DNA of 64,000 bases, from positions 120,070,692 to 120,134,691 of the forward strand of contig NC_061116.1 of the NCBI RefSeq assembly GCF_002878395.1, written 5' to 3'. Below are positions 1 to 12,450 of the stretch, piece by piece. Position numbers and translations under genes: made by a program. Each line of letters opens with the position of its first letter. Positions within the stretch are counted from its first letter, which is position 1. The DNA comes from Capsicum annuum. Taxonomy: Eukaryota; Streptophyta; Magnoliopsida; Solanales; Solanaceae. The notes under the pieces are model-generated. The model searched no databases. It was not told where the DNA came from and saw only the letters and a list, made by a program, of their open reading frames with translations.

Positions 1-820
1 GAGATACATTATTGATCTTGAAATCATTAACAATGGTTTTTGGGGTTTCTAATCAAGTTGAGATTTTGATTTTTAATCTTATTCTTGTAAGTACAATATT
101 ATGCTTTCACCAATGGAATATTCTTGTATGCTTACGATCATGAGTATCCCCATAACTAGGGTTGTGGAAACCATGATGAATTAATGAAGCAGGTTATGTT
201 TGAAGTCATTCTAGACTAGTGTTTTTGCATGTATTGGTACTTTCTTCAGTTTGATTGCTTTCTTGAATGTGGCCAATGTTAGGAACTCACCTATATTCTT
301 AACCTTCTTGAGAGAGAGGTATATATTTATAAAAGAAAATAATGATAGTAATTTGAAGCTATCTACCTTCATCTAATTAACTTGAGCCATAAATGAGATA
401 GTTAATATTAGATCACAAAACAAAAGTTAGTAATACAATACTCTGAGTCCGAAAGGAGCTGAGTGAAACTCACTCAAACCAAGGTTGAGAGATGGTTAGG
501 TGATACATATCTTATTAGTTTTTACATGTAATACATTGGGATAGTTTGTTAAGCATGAACAACTTGTAGAGTTATAAAGTCATGGGAAAAACAATCCTAA
601 GGCCCATCTCATATTGATCATAGTCTGATTAACTAGCAATTACTACTATTACAACTTACTTTTAACCCCCATTTTATTTACGTAATTTCCAATTACATTA
701 ATAAATTCTTGACAAACTTTAGGCGTATTCCTTATGAGATCGACCCCAACCTAATTGGATTCTATATTTTTTTGATGACTGCTTTATACTTTATTGAGAG
801 GTGTATTTTGGGCGACATCA
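1..820 (+). repeat. Athila-type LTR, 3' portion (element continues left of the window)
   Basis: This stretch matches, base for base over long runs, the second half of the Athila LTRs found later at about 8215-15613 and 36497-37328. Shared landmarks include gagatacattattg at the start, the gcattctag and aactaggattgtgg segments, and the ending gaggtgta-ttt-gacatca. The end at 820 (CA) corresponds to the LTR end at 15613, which is followed there by a primer-binding site. Here the next bases are instead family-G LTR sequence, so this is the right edge of an Athila 3' LTR or solo LTR inserted into a G LTR. No coding capacity is expected. Confidence 0.8.
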
Positions 821-825
821 TTCAG

Positions 826-1411
826 TCTAGTTATTTAGTTATTTCTCTTTTATTTATGCTTTAAGCGCTTATGAGGGACAATATAGGTGATAGATGATAT
901 TTACTCAAGTTACTTATTCTATCTATTGACTAGTTTATCTTGACTTGTAGTATTACTTTGATTTAGCCATATCCTTAAATTGAGTTTATATTCTCACATT
1001 ACATTTTACTTTTATTATAATTTAGCTCATTCAACCGATGATGTCTACCGATTACCCAGTATTTTTGATACTTATACTATACTTCTGCATCTTTTTTTGA
1101 TGTAGATCCGAGTATTAGCTACCACCACTGACCTTTTTTCATGTTCGCTTTGGGGGATTCAGAGATCGGGTGAGCTTTTTGAGCTGGAGTTGATCCTCTT
1201 TTCTTCTGCTATTTTTGGATAGTCTTTACTTTTTTGAGACTTCCAGTATATTTCATACTATTTAGTGCTCTATTATTTTTGTATTTTGTGGCTCATGTAC
1301 TGAGCTTACCAGGTTATGGGATACTCTTTTTGCATATTTTCTCCATTTCCCATGTCCTCTAGTCCTTTCATGATTATTTATTTTTATTTAGTTTTCTACT
1401 TGTATATCTAA
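826..1411 (+). repeat. Family-G Ty3/gypsy LTR, 3' part
   Basis: The segment aligns with about 45735-46320. Shared blocks include the ttatgc-ttt-cttatg-ggg stretch, the tactcaagttacttattctatc block, ttattataatttagctca and the tacttctgcatc block. The final ~100 bp of the LTR seen at 46320-46426 are missing here, so a deletion joins LTR sequence almost directly to the primer-binding region at 1413. Its upstream half is replaced by the Athila LTR at 1-820. Confidence 0.65.
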
Positions 1412-1412
1412 A

Positions 1413-1430
1413 TTCGATATCAGAGTCTAG
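1413..1430 (+). other. Degenerate primer-binding site of element A
   Basis: ttcgatatcagagtctagg resembles the initiator-Met tRNA complement TGGTATCAGAGC used by most gypsy elements (gatatcagag matches the core). A second related string, ttggtacaagagc, follows at about 1448, and the same pair of strings recurs at 37754 and 37786 in element B. This supports homology rather than chance. Confidence 0.55.
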
Positions 1431-1616
1431 GTTCACTGGTGTTATTGGTACAAGAGCAAGTGTCTAGTAGAGTCTCACCGATCAGTATAATGATGTTTGT
1501 ATCCTATCTTTGAGAGGCTACAAGATATTATTTGGAAAATCATACTTTCTTTATTCTTTTTGTGTGATAAGTCTATATTGGTTTTTAAGTTCTCATCTAT
1601 TTCACCCTTTTTGTAG

Positions 1617-2960
1617 ATGGCTACAATATGAGCTACAATGATTAGAGATTATGACCCCGACTCTACAACTGGGGTACCCATTTAAGGCTAAGGTCATCCC
1701 TAAGGTCGAGGCCAGGCTAGAGTTGTAGCCATAGCTAGAGGTCTAGACAAAGTTCCTTTACCAAACCCTGCTATTACTCTTAAGCCAGAGGTCTTTCCAC
1801 TGGTTTAGCTGCCCTTTCCAATATTGGTCCATGGGGTAGCCAAGGACCCATTGGTATTTATACATTTATTAGTTCTAAAAAATGAGTTTCTTCAGTTATT
1901 GGGTTAATATTTTATCATTGTATGATAGTGCTCAATTAGTAGACTAGAGCATTACTAATATAAGATCATAACCTATAGCTGCAACCCCTAGAGTCAAGTT
2001 TTCTCCAGTATTGGTAGTTCTACATCCAATAGTCACTTATTTAGTTATGACCGCTGTATACCAGATGATTGGTGGCTAATATATAAGATCGGCCACACCT
2101 AGATTTGTAGGGCCTCAAGCGAGGATACTTCTAGATTTCTAACTATTTATGAGGAAAGACTCTATAATTTATGGTTGGTTGAGTCATATAGAGTGGATTT
2201 TACCATTTATCATCTAGACAAATAGCTAGACAGCGGTAGAGGGGTTATATTAATTCCTGGTCAACTGGATCTCTACCTATGACTTAGACTCAACTTTTTG
2301 AGGCTTTCTTAGGAAAGTTCATGCCTCGTAACATGCATGATTTCCTCGAGGATGAGTTTTCTAGATTGAGGTAGGTTTTTTGATTATAGCTGAGTATGAG
2401 GTAAAGTTCCATAACCTAGCCACACATGACACCATGATTACGTATATGGAGTGTAGGTGGATTCGATGTTTTGTCTAATAGTTGAGACTACCCCTCTATA
2501 GAGCTACTCAAGGTTTGGTGACTTCAGAAAAGTCTTTTACTTAGATTTCTAACCATGACTACACTATAAAGCATATGGATTGCGAGGCCCTAGAGGGTAG
2601 CAATAAGAGAAACATCACTAGGGTAGTTGTAGTTAGAGCCACAATATTACAGTTCATAAGTAGAGATTTTACGGGAGGTACCCCCAATAGTAGTCTTATT
2701 AGCACTAGGGTTAGTCTAGTATACCCATTTAGGCAAAACTTTAGATTTTAGATGGGGTCACTGCAGTTATAGTATATAGTGTCCAGTCTTACAATAGTGC
2801 ATAATTAGGGTCCTTAGGCTGAGATGCCCATTTTAGGTCAACTAGATCTATTGGAGATAGTAGAGTGCCCTTGGCATATTATGATTGTGGGGTCATCATC
2901 CATTTCTCTAGAGAATGTCCCTAATGTAGAATGATTTAGCCTGTAGTGTAGAGTGTTTTG
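1617..2960 (+). pseudogene. gag: gag pseudogene, element A
   Basis: The likely start is the ATG at 1617, which is followed within a few codons by an in-frame stop. A capsid-like stretch (retrotrans_gag type) can be read at about 2180-2370, including the run TQLFEAFLGKFMPRNM after a frame change. A CCHC zinc knuckle lies at about 2876-2922 and reads YYDCGVIIHFSRECP, with the first cysteine replaced by tyrosine. In a working element Gag forms the particle and packages RNA. Many stops and at least two frame changes rule out function. Confidence 0.65.
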
Positions 2961-3139
2961 TCGATTAGATTAGTGTCCTATCCAGCTAAAAATAGTGCAC
3001 GAGGTCACATAGATAGTCCCCAAGGTTCTAGAAAAGGACCTCAGGCAGGCAAGAAGAATGGCCAATCAGTACCTACTTTAGAGGCAAATAAGTTCATTTG
3101 TATGCTGTACCTGGTAAGCCGAAGGTAGTGTCTTCAAAT

Positions 3140-3480
3140 ATTGTTATTACAAGTATAGTTTCAGTACTTTGTCAGCCAACTATAGCTTTATTTGATCTAA
3201 GATCCACTTATTCATATGTTTCTACTTATTATTCAACATGATTAGAGTTGTCATAGGAGCCTTTATCTATATCATTGTATGTATATACTCTTGCAGGTAA
3301 TTCTTTAGTAGTAGATCAGGTTTATATACATATGTTGTGACCATTTGATAGTTTGATACTCAAGCTATCTTTATTGTGCCAGACATAGTAAACTTTGAAG
3401 TAATTTTGGGCATGGGATGGTTATTTTCCTATCATGTGGTCTTGGATTATTATACTTAGACCGCTACCTTAGCCATGCAT
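3140..3480 (+). pseudogene. Aspartic protease remnant, element A
   Basis: Two landmarks of the gypsy protease are visible. An ALFDLRSTYSYVSTY segment at about 3187-3230 sits where D-[ST]-G is expected; the Asp is kept but the Gly position reads Arg. The second is the VNFEVILGMGWL segment at about 3391-3425. The protease would cut the Gag-Pol polyprotein. There are stops between the two landmarks and the altered active-site loop makes activity very unlikely. Confidence 0.6.
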
Positions 3481-3559
3481 GGCATAACCCCGATTATATG
3501 GTAGGGTTCTTTTATCCACACACTAATAGGAATTATTTCTTATGTTTGGGCTAGGAGAC

Positions 3560-4520
3560 TGGTGTCAAAGGTTTGCAATCTTACTTTGCTTATGTTGATG
3601 ATATTAGTGCAGAGAGTTCATCGCTTGATTTTGTCTCTATTGTTTATGATTTTTTTGATATTTTCCACACTGACCTACCCGGTCTTACTCCTAAAAGTGA
3701 TGTTGATTTTGTTATTGATATTGAGCTGGGCACCTGACCTATTTCTATGGTACATTATTGTATGGATTCTACTGAGTTTAAGGAGATAAATTCTCTACTT
3801 TAGGATCTTTTGGATAAGGGTTCATTAGGCTGAGTACATCACCACGGGGTGCTCTGATCTTGTTCATAAAGAAAAAAGATGGTTCTAGGCATATGTGCAT
3901 CGACCACAAGTAATTAAATAAGGTAAAAGTGAAGAATATGGATCCTATGACTCAAATTTATGATTTAATTGACCAGCTTTAGGTTTGGGTAGTTCTCTAA
4001 GATTGACTTGAGATTCGGTTACCATTAGTTGAGGATTTAGGCAAAGTACATGCCTAAGACAATCTTCAAGACTTTCTATGGCCATTATGAGTTCCTGGTG
4101 ATGTCTTTTGGATTGACCACTACCCCAATATCATTCACAGACTTGATGAAATACATATTAAGGCCTTATTTGGACTCCTTCATGACCATTTTCATTGATG
4201 GTATAATAGTATATTCGAGGAGGAGGGAGGAACATGAGCAACATTTGTGGATAGTATTCTCTAGATTTTGAGAGATCAAAGGCTTTTTGCCAAATTCTAA
4301 AAGTGTGAGTTTTGGATAGAGTTATTGGAATTCCTAGGGCACGTTGTTTCTTAGGATGGGATTATAGTAGATTTAGTGAAGATTAAGGCTATTCATGATC
4401 AGGTCAGACCTTTATTTCCGACCAAGGTTCGTAGGTTTATTAGTTTGGCAAGATACTACAGATTATGCATCGAGGCATTTGAAACTATTGTAGTGCCTAT
4501 GAATTAATTAATTATAAAGG
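3560..4520 (+). pseudogene. Reverse transcriptase pseudogene, element A
   Basis: The reading follows the gypsy RT order: a linker, the LLDKG segment at about 3805, a KKKDGS-like segment near 3870, then the clean stretch 4050-4271 with [15 protein letters not shown] and the catalytic box. That box reads FIDG at 4194-4202, so the second catalytic Asp is replaced by Gly. The downstream thumb region (EFLGHV-like at about 4325) is broken by stops. RT copies the RNA into DNA; this copy is dead by several independent lesions. Confidence 0.75.
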
Positions 4521-4549
4521 AGGTTTAATTTCAGTGGTTCAAGGAGCAG

Positions 4550-4960
4550 GAGTTAATATTTCTGAAGTTCAAGGAATTATTCACTTTGGTTCATATTTTG
4601 CCTCATCCAATTAAGGGCGAGGATTTTACTATTTATTGTGATGATTTTGGTGTTTTTTGGGGTTATGTTCTGATATAGAAGGGTTGAGTTATTGCGTATG
4701 CATAGAGGTAGTTGAATGTGCATGAGCACAACTACCTCACTCATGACTTGGAGTTACCAGCAGTAGTTAGCGCTTAAGATTTGGAGTCATTACTTGTTTG
4801 GTGTTCATTGTGAGATATTTATTGGAGGTATTACTTATAGAGAGCTTAATAAGAGACAATATAGGTGTATTGAGTTACTGATGGAATACCATATATCTAT
4901 TTTATGCCTTCTAGGCAAGGAAAATGTGGTACATATGCCTTGAGTCAAAAAGTGGTGAGT
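4550..4960 (+). pseudogene. RNase H remnant, element A
   Basis: The segment FTIYCDDFGVFWGYVL near 4624-4670 and the [18 protein letters not shown] segment near 4710-4765 are the first and second signature blocks of gypsy RNase H, which degrades the RNA strand during reverse transcription. At least five stops interrupt the region. Confidence 0.65.
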
Positions 4961-5269
4961 ATGGGTAGCTTGGCCTTCATTTTAATTTTGGAGAAACTAC
5001 TGCTTTGGACATTCAATTATTATTCAAATTTATAGTTTGACTTGATATTTCTGACCCCTGGAGGATTCTCTCCTATGTTGAGGCTAGGTTTACCTTATTT
5101 GAGATGATTTAGAGTTGTTAGTTTAAGGATAGTAGACTTTATAGTATCCATGATCAGGTGTTAAGAGGTGAATCTTATAGGGCTGCCTTAGCCTTTGAGA
5201 GGATTTTGTGATTTGTTGTTCATCTTTATATTTTGAGGGTTGGGGACTTGATTCTGTTGATTATTCGAG

Positions 5270-5825
5270 AGGATCATAGCTACAAATACTCTATTACCCT
5301 TGGACAATTAAGATGTATAGAGATTTGAGGCAACATTATTAATGGAGTTGCATGAAAAAGAGTTATGCTAACCACAGGATTCACACTTTGAAATTTGGAG
5401 TTGGTGGCTGGGTTTTCCTTTGAGTATCACCCATGAAGGGCGTGATGAGGTTTGGGAAGAGGGGAAAGCTCAGCCCCAGGTACATCAGGCTATTTGAGAT
5501 ACTTTGGAAAACTGGAGAGGTAGCTTATAAGTTAGCCTTGCCCCTAGACTTTTTAGTTGTTCATCTAGTCTTTCATTTATCTATGCTATAATGCTATATT
5601 CCAAATAAGTCTCACGTGCTTTACTGGGACTTGATTCAGTTGGATGAGAGGTTAAACTTTATGGATAATCCATTCCCTATATTATCCAAGGATTTAAATG
5701 GTTATGCTTCAATGAGATTCTGGTGGTTAAGGTCAGTGGAGGCATCATCTAGTGAAAAAGCTACTTTAGAGATTGAGAGTGAGATGTGGGCCTAGTATCC
5801 TACATGTTTAAGCCTTCAGGTATAT
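5270..5825 (+). pseudogene. Integrase with catalytic core deleted, fused to C-terminal domain and chromodomain-like tail (element A)
   Basis: The N-terminal zinc-binding part ends at about 5352. The following codons (MKKSYANHR, 5352-5378) pass straight into the post-core domain, with FGVGGWVFL, VSPMKGVMRFG and RGKLSPRYI at 5385-5495. The chromodomain-like part follows at 5600-5800 (LDERLNF to the end). The whole DDE catalytic core of roughly 1 kb is therefore missing between the two parts. The aaaaagagttatg joint is short and could have come from repair at microhomology. The integrase would have inserted the DNA copy; this one cannot. Confidence 0.75.
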
Positions 5826-7668
5826 CATAAATCTTTACTTTTGTACCAATATTTAAATTTCTTTTCAACGTTTAGAGCTTTCCCATAATTTCCCCAAGTC
5901 ATTTATGACTTGACGGGACTAGCTATTCGATCATTGGGCAGTTTATTTAGTTTTACAGTCAATTTCTTATTTTGGAGCTTTTGTTATTACTAATTGGGTA
6001 TGTGATACAAACTCTAATCAAACATTCCTAGATGCCAACTCTGACACTTGTATTAGCTCTAGAATTTTCAATTATCGGCTAGGGGTACCCTTTGTTTAGG
6101 TCCTAAGACTTCTACACTCATTTTGGGCTATTGGGTGAAATTTGGTTAAAATGGCCCTTTAGCTATGGGACCTACTTTTGATGAAACCAAACTCTGATGG
6201 AAATTTTGATAGCAACATGGAGTCCAAAATGTCAAATTTGGTAGAGTAACATATTTTTATTTGCATCCCCGAGATTCCAAATAAATTTCGAGGGTTCGAT
6301 CAGAAACTTGGAAAAGTGACAACTTTATTAGTGAAGATTCAGCTAGTGTAGGCCAAAAATTACCTTCGCATTTGCGAGTCCTCATTTATTAAAGACAAAG
6401 TTATTGGCCATCACATTGTTGAGCCTCACTTTGCACTCACAAAGAGTAAGTTTATAGACCGATCTAAACTTTCTCCTTTGCATTTGTAGTAGACCAACCA
6501 TGATTATAAAGGGTTAGGCAAGTCATGAGTTGTGTTTGTGATAGCATCCCCGTAATTGAGATGAAAGGATCCCTGGGTCTAATAAAGTTGTAGAGCCTGA
6601 TTTCTCTCCCATTCTTCCTAAGTCTTTAACCATTAAAAAGCCTAGAATCTTAGAGACTTGTGAAGAGCGATCATTGGGTGTTGAGAGTGATTTTGAGATG
6701 TCATTTTTATCATTTTCTCACCATTATTTTTGTAATTTTCTTTTTGTTTTTATGATTAATTCTTCGATTAACTTTAAACCCCTAGTTTATTATCGAGGCT
6801 GATTTAGGGCCCATTTATGCTCAGGTTTCACCTATTTTTGATGGTAAATGATCCATTAACTATTAAGGACGCATTGATAGTTTTAAATGTGTGATTTGTC
6901 AAGTAAGCCCGACATGGTATTTTTAGTTTAATTCTTGATTTGGAGTATTTATATGCAATACAAGTATCATTATGTAATAAACCCAGGACTTTTTCTCTGT
7001 TTCTATGCATTTTTGACATTTTGAGCCTTCCCATAGCATCTACAAGTCACTTATGACTTATCACAACTATCAGATTGATTATCAGATAATTCGCTTGAGT
7101 TTTAGTCTCATTTACCAAGTTTGGGGCTTTCATTGTTAAAAAATTGGTTTAGGACCAAAACCTCTAGCAAAAGACCTTGGATGAGAAATATAAATCCCTA
7201 TCAGCTCTAGAACATTGAATTTAGGCTAGGAGGACCCTTCATTCAGGTCTTGAGGATTTTGAACTCATTTTAGGCTAATGGATAGAATTTGGTGAAAATA
7301 GGACTATAGGTTTGGGACGAACATTTTATCAAAATGAAATTGGATGCAAATTTCTATGGTTCTATTGAATTTTAAATGTCAAATAGCATAGTTTGTTTAC
7401 ATGCTATTTGGGCAAACACCTGATTTTTTAAAAGAAAAAAATTGGGCAAACTAAAAGCATTTTGTTGGTTTTCAAAAATTTGGTGCAGACATATTTTACC
7501 CTTCACGTTTGTGATGGGTAGGTTGCATTCTCAAAGTATCAAGACATTGACCATCCAATTCGTCAGCCTCCTTTCCCAAAGTTGCGATAAAGGGAGATCT
7601 GACCAAGCTCCCTTATTATCCTTTGCGTTCACAAATCTAGCATTGTGTTCGTGGTAACCTGACCTATT
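5826..7668 (+). repeat. Family-G LTR with internal duplication, cut by the Athila insertion
   Basis: Two consecutive stretches, about 5860-6400 and about 7010-7430, align with each other and with 41550-41900. Shared landmarks are gagc-ttcccata, tcatttatgactt, ggctaggg-accctt and ggctattggatagaatttggt. 6700-6960 matches 42170-42400. So an LTR unit is followed by a second, shorter unit. The right end at 7668 is the Athila insertion point, and the LTR resumes at 37329. The start is placed approximately. No gene is seen in this stretch. Confidence 0.6.
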
Positions 7669-8975
7669 TGTCTACTAATGTACCATGATTTCATGGCACT
7701 TTCGATTCTTAAAACAAGGAAATTATGGAAGAACTTAGGTATTCTTGTTGGATATAATGTGCAATTGTGCTGATTTTTCAAGAAAATAGGGTTCAGAGCA
7801 AAGACTAAGAAAATGGAATGAAGAGTTGCTGAAATAGTGACCCACAAGTCAACCCATGGGTTGTGAGTTATGGGTAGGACCTATGGATTATGAGTAAGAT
7901 TGTGAATTGAAATTTGAAATTCGTATCCTAAGTCTTCCTTATTTGAGTCAATTTATGATTCGTGGATGCAACCCACGACTTGTGGGTTTCTTTCGTAAGT
8001 TGAGATTCTAAAAGGATGACTTATGCTCTAATTTTGATGACTTGAAGGCACGGATCGTGAGTCAGACCCACGGCTAAATCCATGAGTCGTGAGTTGATGT
8101 CGTCCTACTTTTGTACGCTGTCAAGGATAGGTTTTATTTTGTATATATAATTATTTCTTAGATGTTTTAGTGTCAGGTTATGCACTCTATACACTTTTTA
8201 CATTGTTTTGAGTTCTGAGATACATTATTGATCTTGTAATTATTCTTCTTGTTTTTTAGGGTTTATAATTGATTTGAGATTTCAGATTTTTTATCTTATT
8301 CTTCGTAAGTTCAACATTATGCTTTCATAGGTGAAATCTTTGATTGTTCTTTCGACCATGAGTAGATAAACTCCATAACTAGGATTGTGGGAACCCTGAT
8401 GAATTAACAAAGCTAGATAAGTGTGAAGTCATTCTAGATCGGCGTTCTTGCATGTATTGGTATTTCTTTTAATTTTTTACTTTCTTAATAGGTGCACACA
8501 TTAGGAACTCATTTCTATTTGATACTTTCTTCAGAGAGAGGTAGAGCATAGAAAAAGGAAATAAAAATAGTAATTTGAAGTACCAACCTTTATCTAATTA
8601 ACTTGAGCCATAACTGGGATATTTAATTTGAGATCATAAAACAAGGGTTAATAATGCAACGCTCCGAGACCGAGATAAGATGAGTGAAATTCACCAAAAC
8701 CAATGTCAAAAGATAGTTACATGATACATAACTTGTTAGATGATACATAGCTTGTTAAATTTTGCATGAAAGACATCAAGATAGTTTGATAAGAACAAAC
8801 AATCTGTAGAGTTATGAAGTCGGGGGGAACATAATCCTAGTGCCAGTTTCATATTGGTCGCAACCTTAATTTTTTAACAATCGTTATTGTTACTCTTATT
8901 GTTACAAAACCTCCCTTTCTTACTTATGCAATTTCCAATTGCGTCCGCAAGTTCTTGATAGATTTCGACCTATTT
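7669..8975 (+). repeat. Athila 5' LTR, left part
   Basis: It aligns with the 3' LTR at 35964-37200. The first bases contain an imperfect inverted repeat (GTACCAT-loop-ATGGCAC), matching the perfect version at 35970-35989. A cluster of direct and inverted words built on catgagt and cccatg lies at 7838-8110, followed by a TATA-like box. The LTR is interrupted at 8975 by the minus-strand element M1 and resumes at 15520. The exact 5' base is uncertain by a few bases. Confidence 0.8.
8142..8150 (+). promoter_or_regulatory. Probable TATA box of the Athila 5' LTR
   Basis: TATATATAA sits about 40 bp downstream of the word cluster. The 3' LTR has tatctataaa at the equivalent place (36426-36435). Position and composition fit a pol II TATA box. 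No transcription start can be proved from sequence. Confidence 0.45.
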
Positions 8976-11406
8976 TGTCACGATCTGAGACTACCCCTAG
9001 TCGTAACACAGTGCTTAAAACCACAAGTGATCCCAAGCTAACCCAACTACTGAAATGATGCTTGAGAAACTAATTTAAAATATATACAACATCAAAAACA
9101 ACATACCTAATGTGATGAAGAAGGAACTGAAATTACATATGATAACTCTGACTGACTAACTATCTATGAAGCTACTACTAATACTGTTCGCCGCTGGCGC
9201 ACCTCTCCTAACTATTGCTTTCCTGACAGGTTCTTTTGTGGCTCTTTACTCCAGCCCTGGTTTTCGGGGATTCCATTTCAATCTAAACTCGAAAACTATA
9301 AGTAGCTGGGACATGACCCCAAATATCCCTAATCAATACATAATAATAAGAAAATAAAATACAGGAACTGCAACAGACTTGAGTCCTCAAAATAAGAGAA
9401 CTCATCACCTGCTGAATGAATACCGTGAACTATTTGATCCTAGGGTGTGGGCTGTATCTGGTACCTATATTAGGAAGCAATGTAGTCACAAATGCATATA
9501 TGTGGTCAGTAAGTTGGAATATATTGAGTATGTGAGACATGCTCTAAATCATGAAAATACTTAAATCATTGCTTTAGAACTGAGTACATAAGCTATTGCT
9601 GAGATATACATTTAAATCATGGATGTATGTAAAAGCTGAAAGACGTAGTGAAATTTCTAAATAATGAGTTGAAAATATTTTTGTAAGCTGGGAAATAGTA
9701 GAAACATGAGTACCATATGTAAACCTCAAGTTAAAGCTTAATAGGTTCTAAAACCGTACTGAAGATTATGTATGAATACTAAGCATGAATGCATTGAATA
9801 TGTAAAACAAATGCAAGACCAAACATAAACATGTACTGAATGATTCGAATAACTGATATATCGACACTTGGTCATAGAAACCTAAACTGGTAAAATCTAA
9901 ACACTGAACTAAAATTGTAGGAGATATTATTTAACCAACTTGCCCCAATATGATCTAATTAGGGTCCTACCTGTAACCCAGTTGGAAGAGTGTCAATATC
10001 TTGCCACGGGTACTGACACTAGCTGTGTGGATCTACTAAGTTGGTGTCCCAAAGGACTAGGGTGTCACCCTAATCTTCTAGGTGCCCCTAAGAGAGTATC
10101 AACCCTAGACTGGCAGGAAGACCTCTTATAGCCTACACTAGATACATTGTTCTAGAATTTAGGGACTGCTACTAAAGGTCTCACCCTAAGCTGACAGGAA
10201 AGCCTTTATCCCTAAATTCACTCGGTGCTAAATTCTACTCCTAACTGAACATATATAAAATCATAAAATAGTACATGCACTGATAGCTGATATGCTCAAA
10301 TATGGTTATCTGAATATAACATTGCATTTATAATTTGAATATAACGATACAACATGATCTGAATATCTTATGACTTGAAAATCTAAAATATGCATGACTA
10401 TCTAGGTATCAAGTGTTCATAACCCACCAGCACTAAAAATATAGCAGATATAGAATCATCAAAAATTATAACATGATAGGAAAATTTCATGACTTGAACC
10501 AAAGAATGCTACAATTTTGACAATATTGAGATATAACATTGTTAAGATACTAATGCATGTTTAAACTTATGGAAGAATACATATTCATGGTAGAATTCAA
10601 GAATTATATTCAACAATTGAGAAATTCATGTTTTTCATGGAACCCTAAATCAAAATAAAATTAAACTTAAGAATTTAGGGAAACTTTGGGACTCAACGGG
10701 TGAAAGGACCCTATTGATGAATATTCCACATACCTAAATTTCTTTACTTCTAGAAGGGAACTTGAATTTTGAGCCTTGGGGATAGAATTCTTGGAAGAAA
10801 CCCTTACCTTTTGTTCTTGAGAATTTGGCAGAAGAGGAATTGTGTATTTGGTATATTTTGGAGTTATGGGATGATGAAATCATATTTATTTTAGTCATAA
10901 GATGATTTAGGCTATAAATGACCAGTTTACCATTGAAAAAATGAAGAGAACACGGGTTTTAGCATTTCTAATAATAGAGGTGTGCCACGTCTAAATCATG
11001 GAGCACAGGGGGTGTGCTACGCTAAAATTGCACACCCTCACTGGTTCCTCACAAAAATGCTCATAAATTTTTCCCCGGGTATAAAATTAAAGAAAAATTG
11101 GATGCATTGGAAAGAGATCAAAATTATATGTAATTTGGTGGGTCTTAATCTCTATTATTCCATATATTCCATAAGTTATATAGTTCAAAGTTTACCCTTG
11201 TAGGATCAACTACTATAATTTGGTCAAATCAAAGCTCTTAATCAACTTTGCTCTAAGTGTTTCATATGAATATTTTTCACCTCAATAGCACTTTTCATAC
11301 TACCCAAATGGTCATGACACTTATATTTTCATAGGAATAATTGGTTTTGACTTCATACACATAGGAATAATGGTTCAAATTCTAGTACGAAATGCGGAGT
11401 GTTACA
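8976..11406 (-). repeat. M1 3' LTR (2,431 bp)
   Basis: Termini are TGTCACG...GTGTTACA on the plus strand. 10750-11406 matches 12480-12843 plus 15227-15519. On the minus strand it starts immediately after a polypurine tract. It shares internal blocks with the solo LTR at 12844-15226: ttagggactgctactaa, spaced ctggca-gaag motifs and actcggtgctaaat. The short frames at 9166-9357, 9940-10131 and 10982-11203 have no recognisable protein and lie inside this LTR, so I treat them as chance. Confidence 0.75.
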
Positions 11407-12450
11407 TTATCTCCTCTTTGGAATCATTCATCCTTGAATGATGGGTAGAAACTTATTGACGCATTAGAAGTATAGAATAATGTATGTAACTCCATATTAG
11501 GAATTCTCCCTAAAAAATATGTTTAGGAATTAAAAGAAAATCGTCTTATGTCATAACCAAGTAAATTATGTAAACACAAATCATGAGATAATGAGACTAA
11601 GATTGTACAAGAGGTAAAAAAAACTTCATTACCCTTCATCCCAAGTGAATAAAAGAAGATAGAACGATTTCGAAATAATGGCGTGGCACGACCTTATTGC
11701 GAGGCTATCCTATGTACCACGATGCTTATCGTGGAGACTATCTTCCATGCCACAGTGTTATTACAGAGGCTCACTGCCCTGAAATCCAAAAATAGCCCCA
11801 AACCTCATCCAAAAATTCCAAAACTCTTCTGAGACACTCTATTAAAATAAATGAACACATTTTAATTCAAAAAATTGATGTTTCAAATACAAAAAGTCCA
11901 AAAATAAAATACTTGAAATTTTGAAGGTGTTACAAAACATATGACAGGTAATTGACATCTAGAAGCTTGTGGGATATTACAATTTCTCCCCCTTGGGGTC
12001 ATTCGCCCTCGAATAAAGACTGATATTTGCATGTGAAAAACATAGTTACTATCTTGAAATTGATTTTCTAAAATTTATCATGCCTCGTAACTAGAATCAC
12101 TTCTTGATAGGGTACTGACTCAGCTTATACATATGGAACATGAGCACATACTTAAGAATCACATGGAATAATGTATACATGACGTGCGTGCTAATGAAGA
12201 GTATAGCTAAGCTAAATTGATAAAACTTCTATTATGAAACTGATTTTTATGTCAACTTAATGGACTATAAAGAGCTGATTCATGCAAAGAGTTTAGAACT
12301 CGCTTGAAATGTTCATGACATAATCATACATATAGGACTGCGGAGTGATAGCAAATGAAATAAAAATTCCAAGAGTTACTAAGAATGGAATATGAGTTTC
12401 CTTAAACTCTCCTTATCATAACATCTAATAACAATTGAGGGAAAGAATTT
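11407..12450 (-). repeat. M1 residual internal region; contains a second polypurine tract/LTR junction
   Basis: Read on the minus strand, 11407-11440 is the conserved gypsy 3' end (cattcaaggatgaatg then a purine run). A second, better preserved copy of the same junction occurs at about 11965-12015: gaatgaccccaagggggag followed by TGTAATATCCCAC. The stretch between the two junctions therefore looks like the start of another LTR in the same orientation. No open frame with family features is present. About 12015-12440 resembles the untranslated 3' tail of a Tekay/Del-type internal region. Confidence 0.5.

Larger units (their letters stand above)
1412..5825 (+). mobile_element. Family-G element A: internal region of a decayed Ty3/gypsy chromovirus
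   Basis: The order is primer-binding site, gag, protease, reverse transcriptase, RNase H, truncated integrase and a chromodomain-like tail, which is the Ty3/gypsy order. It is flanked by G LTR sequence on both sides. Stops and frameshifts occur throughout and the integrase catalytic core is absent. The chromodomain-like C terminus (5590-5800) makes a chromovirus the best assignment. The sequence alone does not fix the lineage further. Confidence 0.75.

Noticed and set aside
9166..9357. 63-residue hydrophobic frame that could pass for a signal peptide or membrane protein
   Set aside because: It lies inside the M1 LTR, on the strand opposite to the element's transcription, with no support from the partner LTR.
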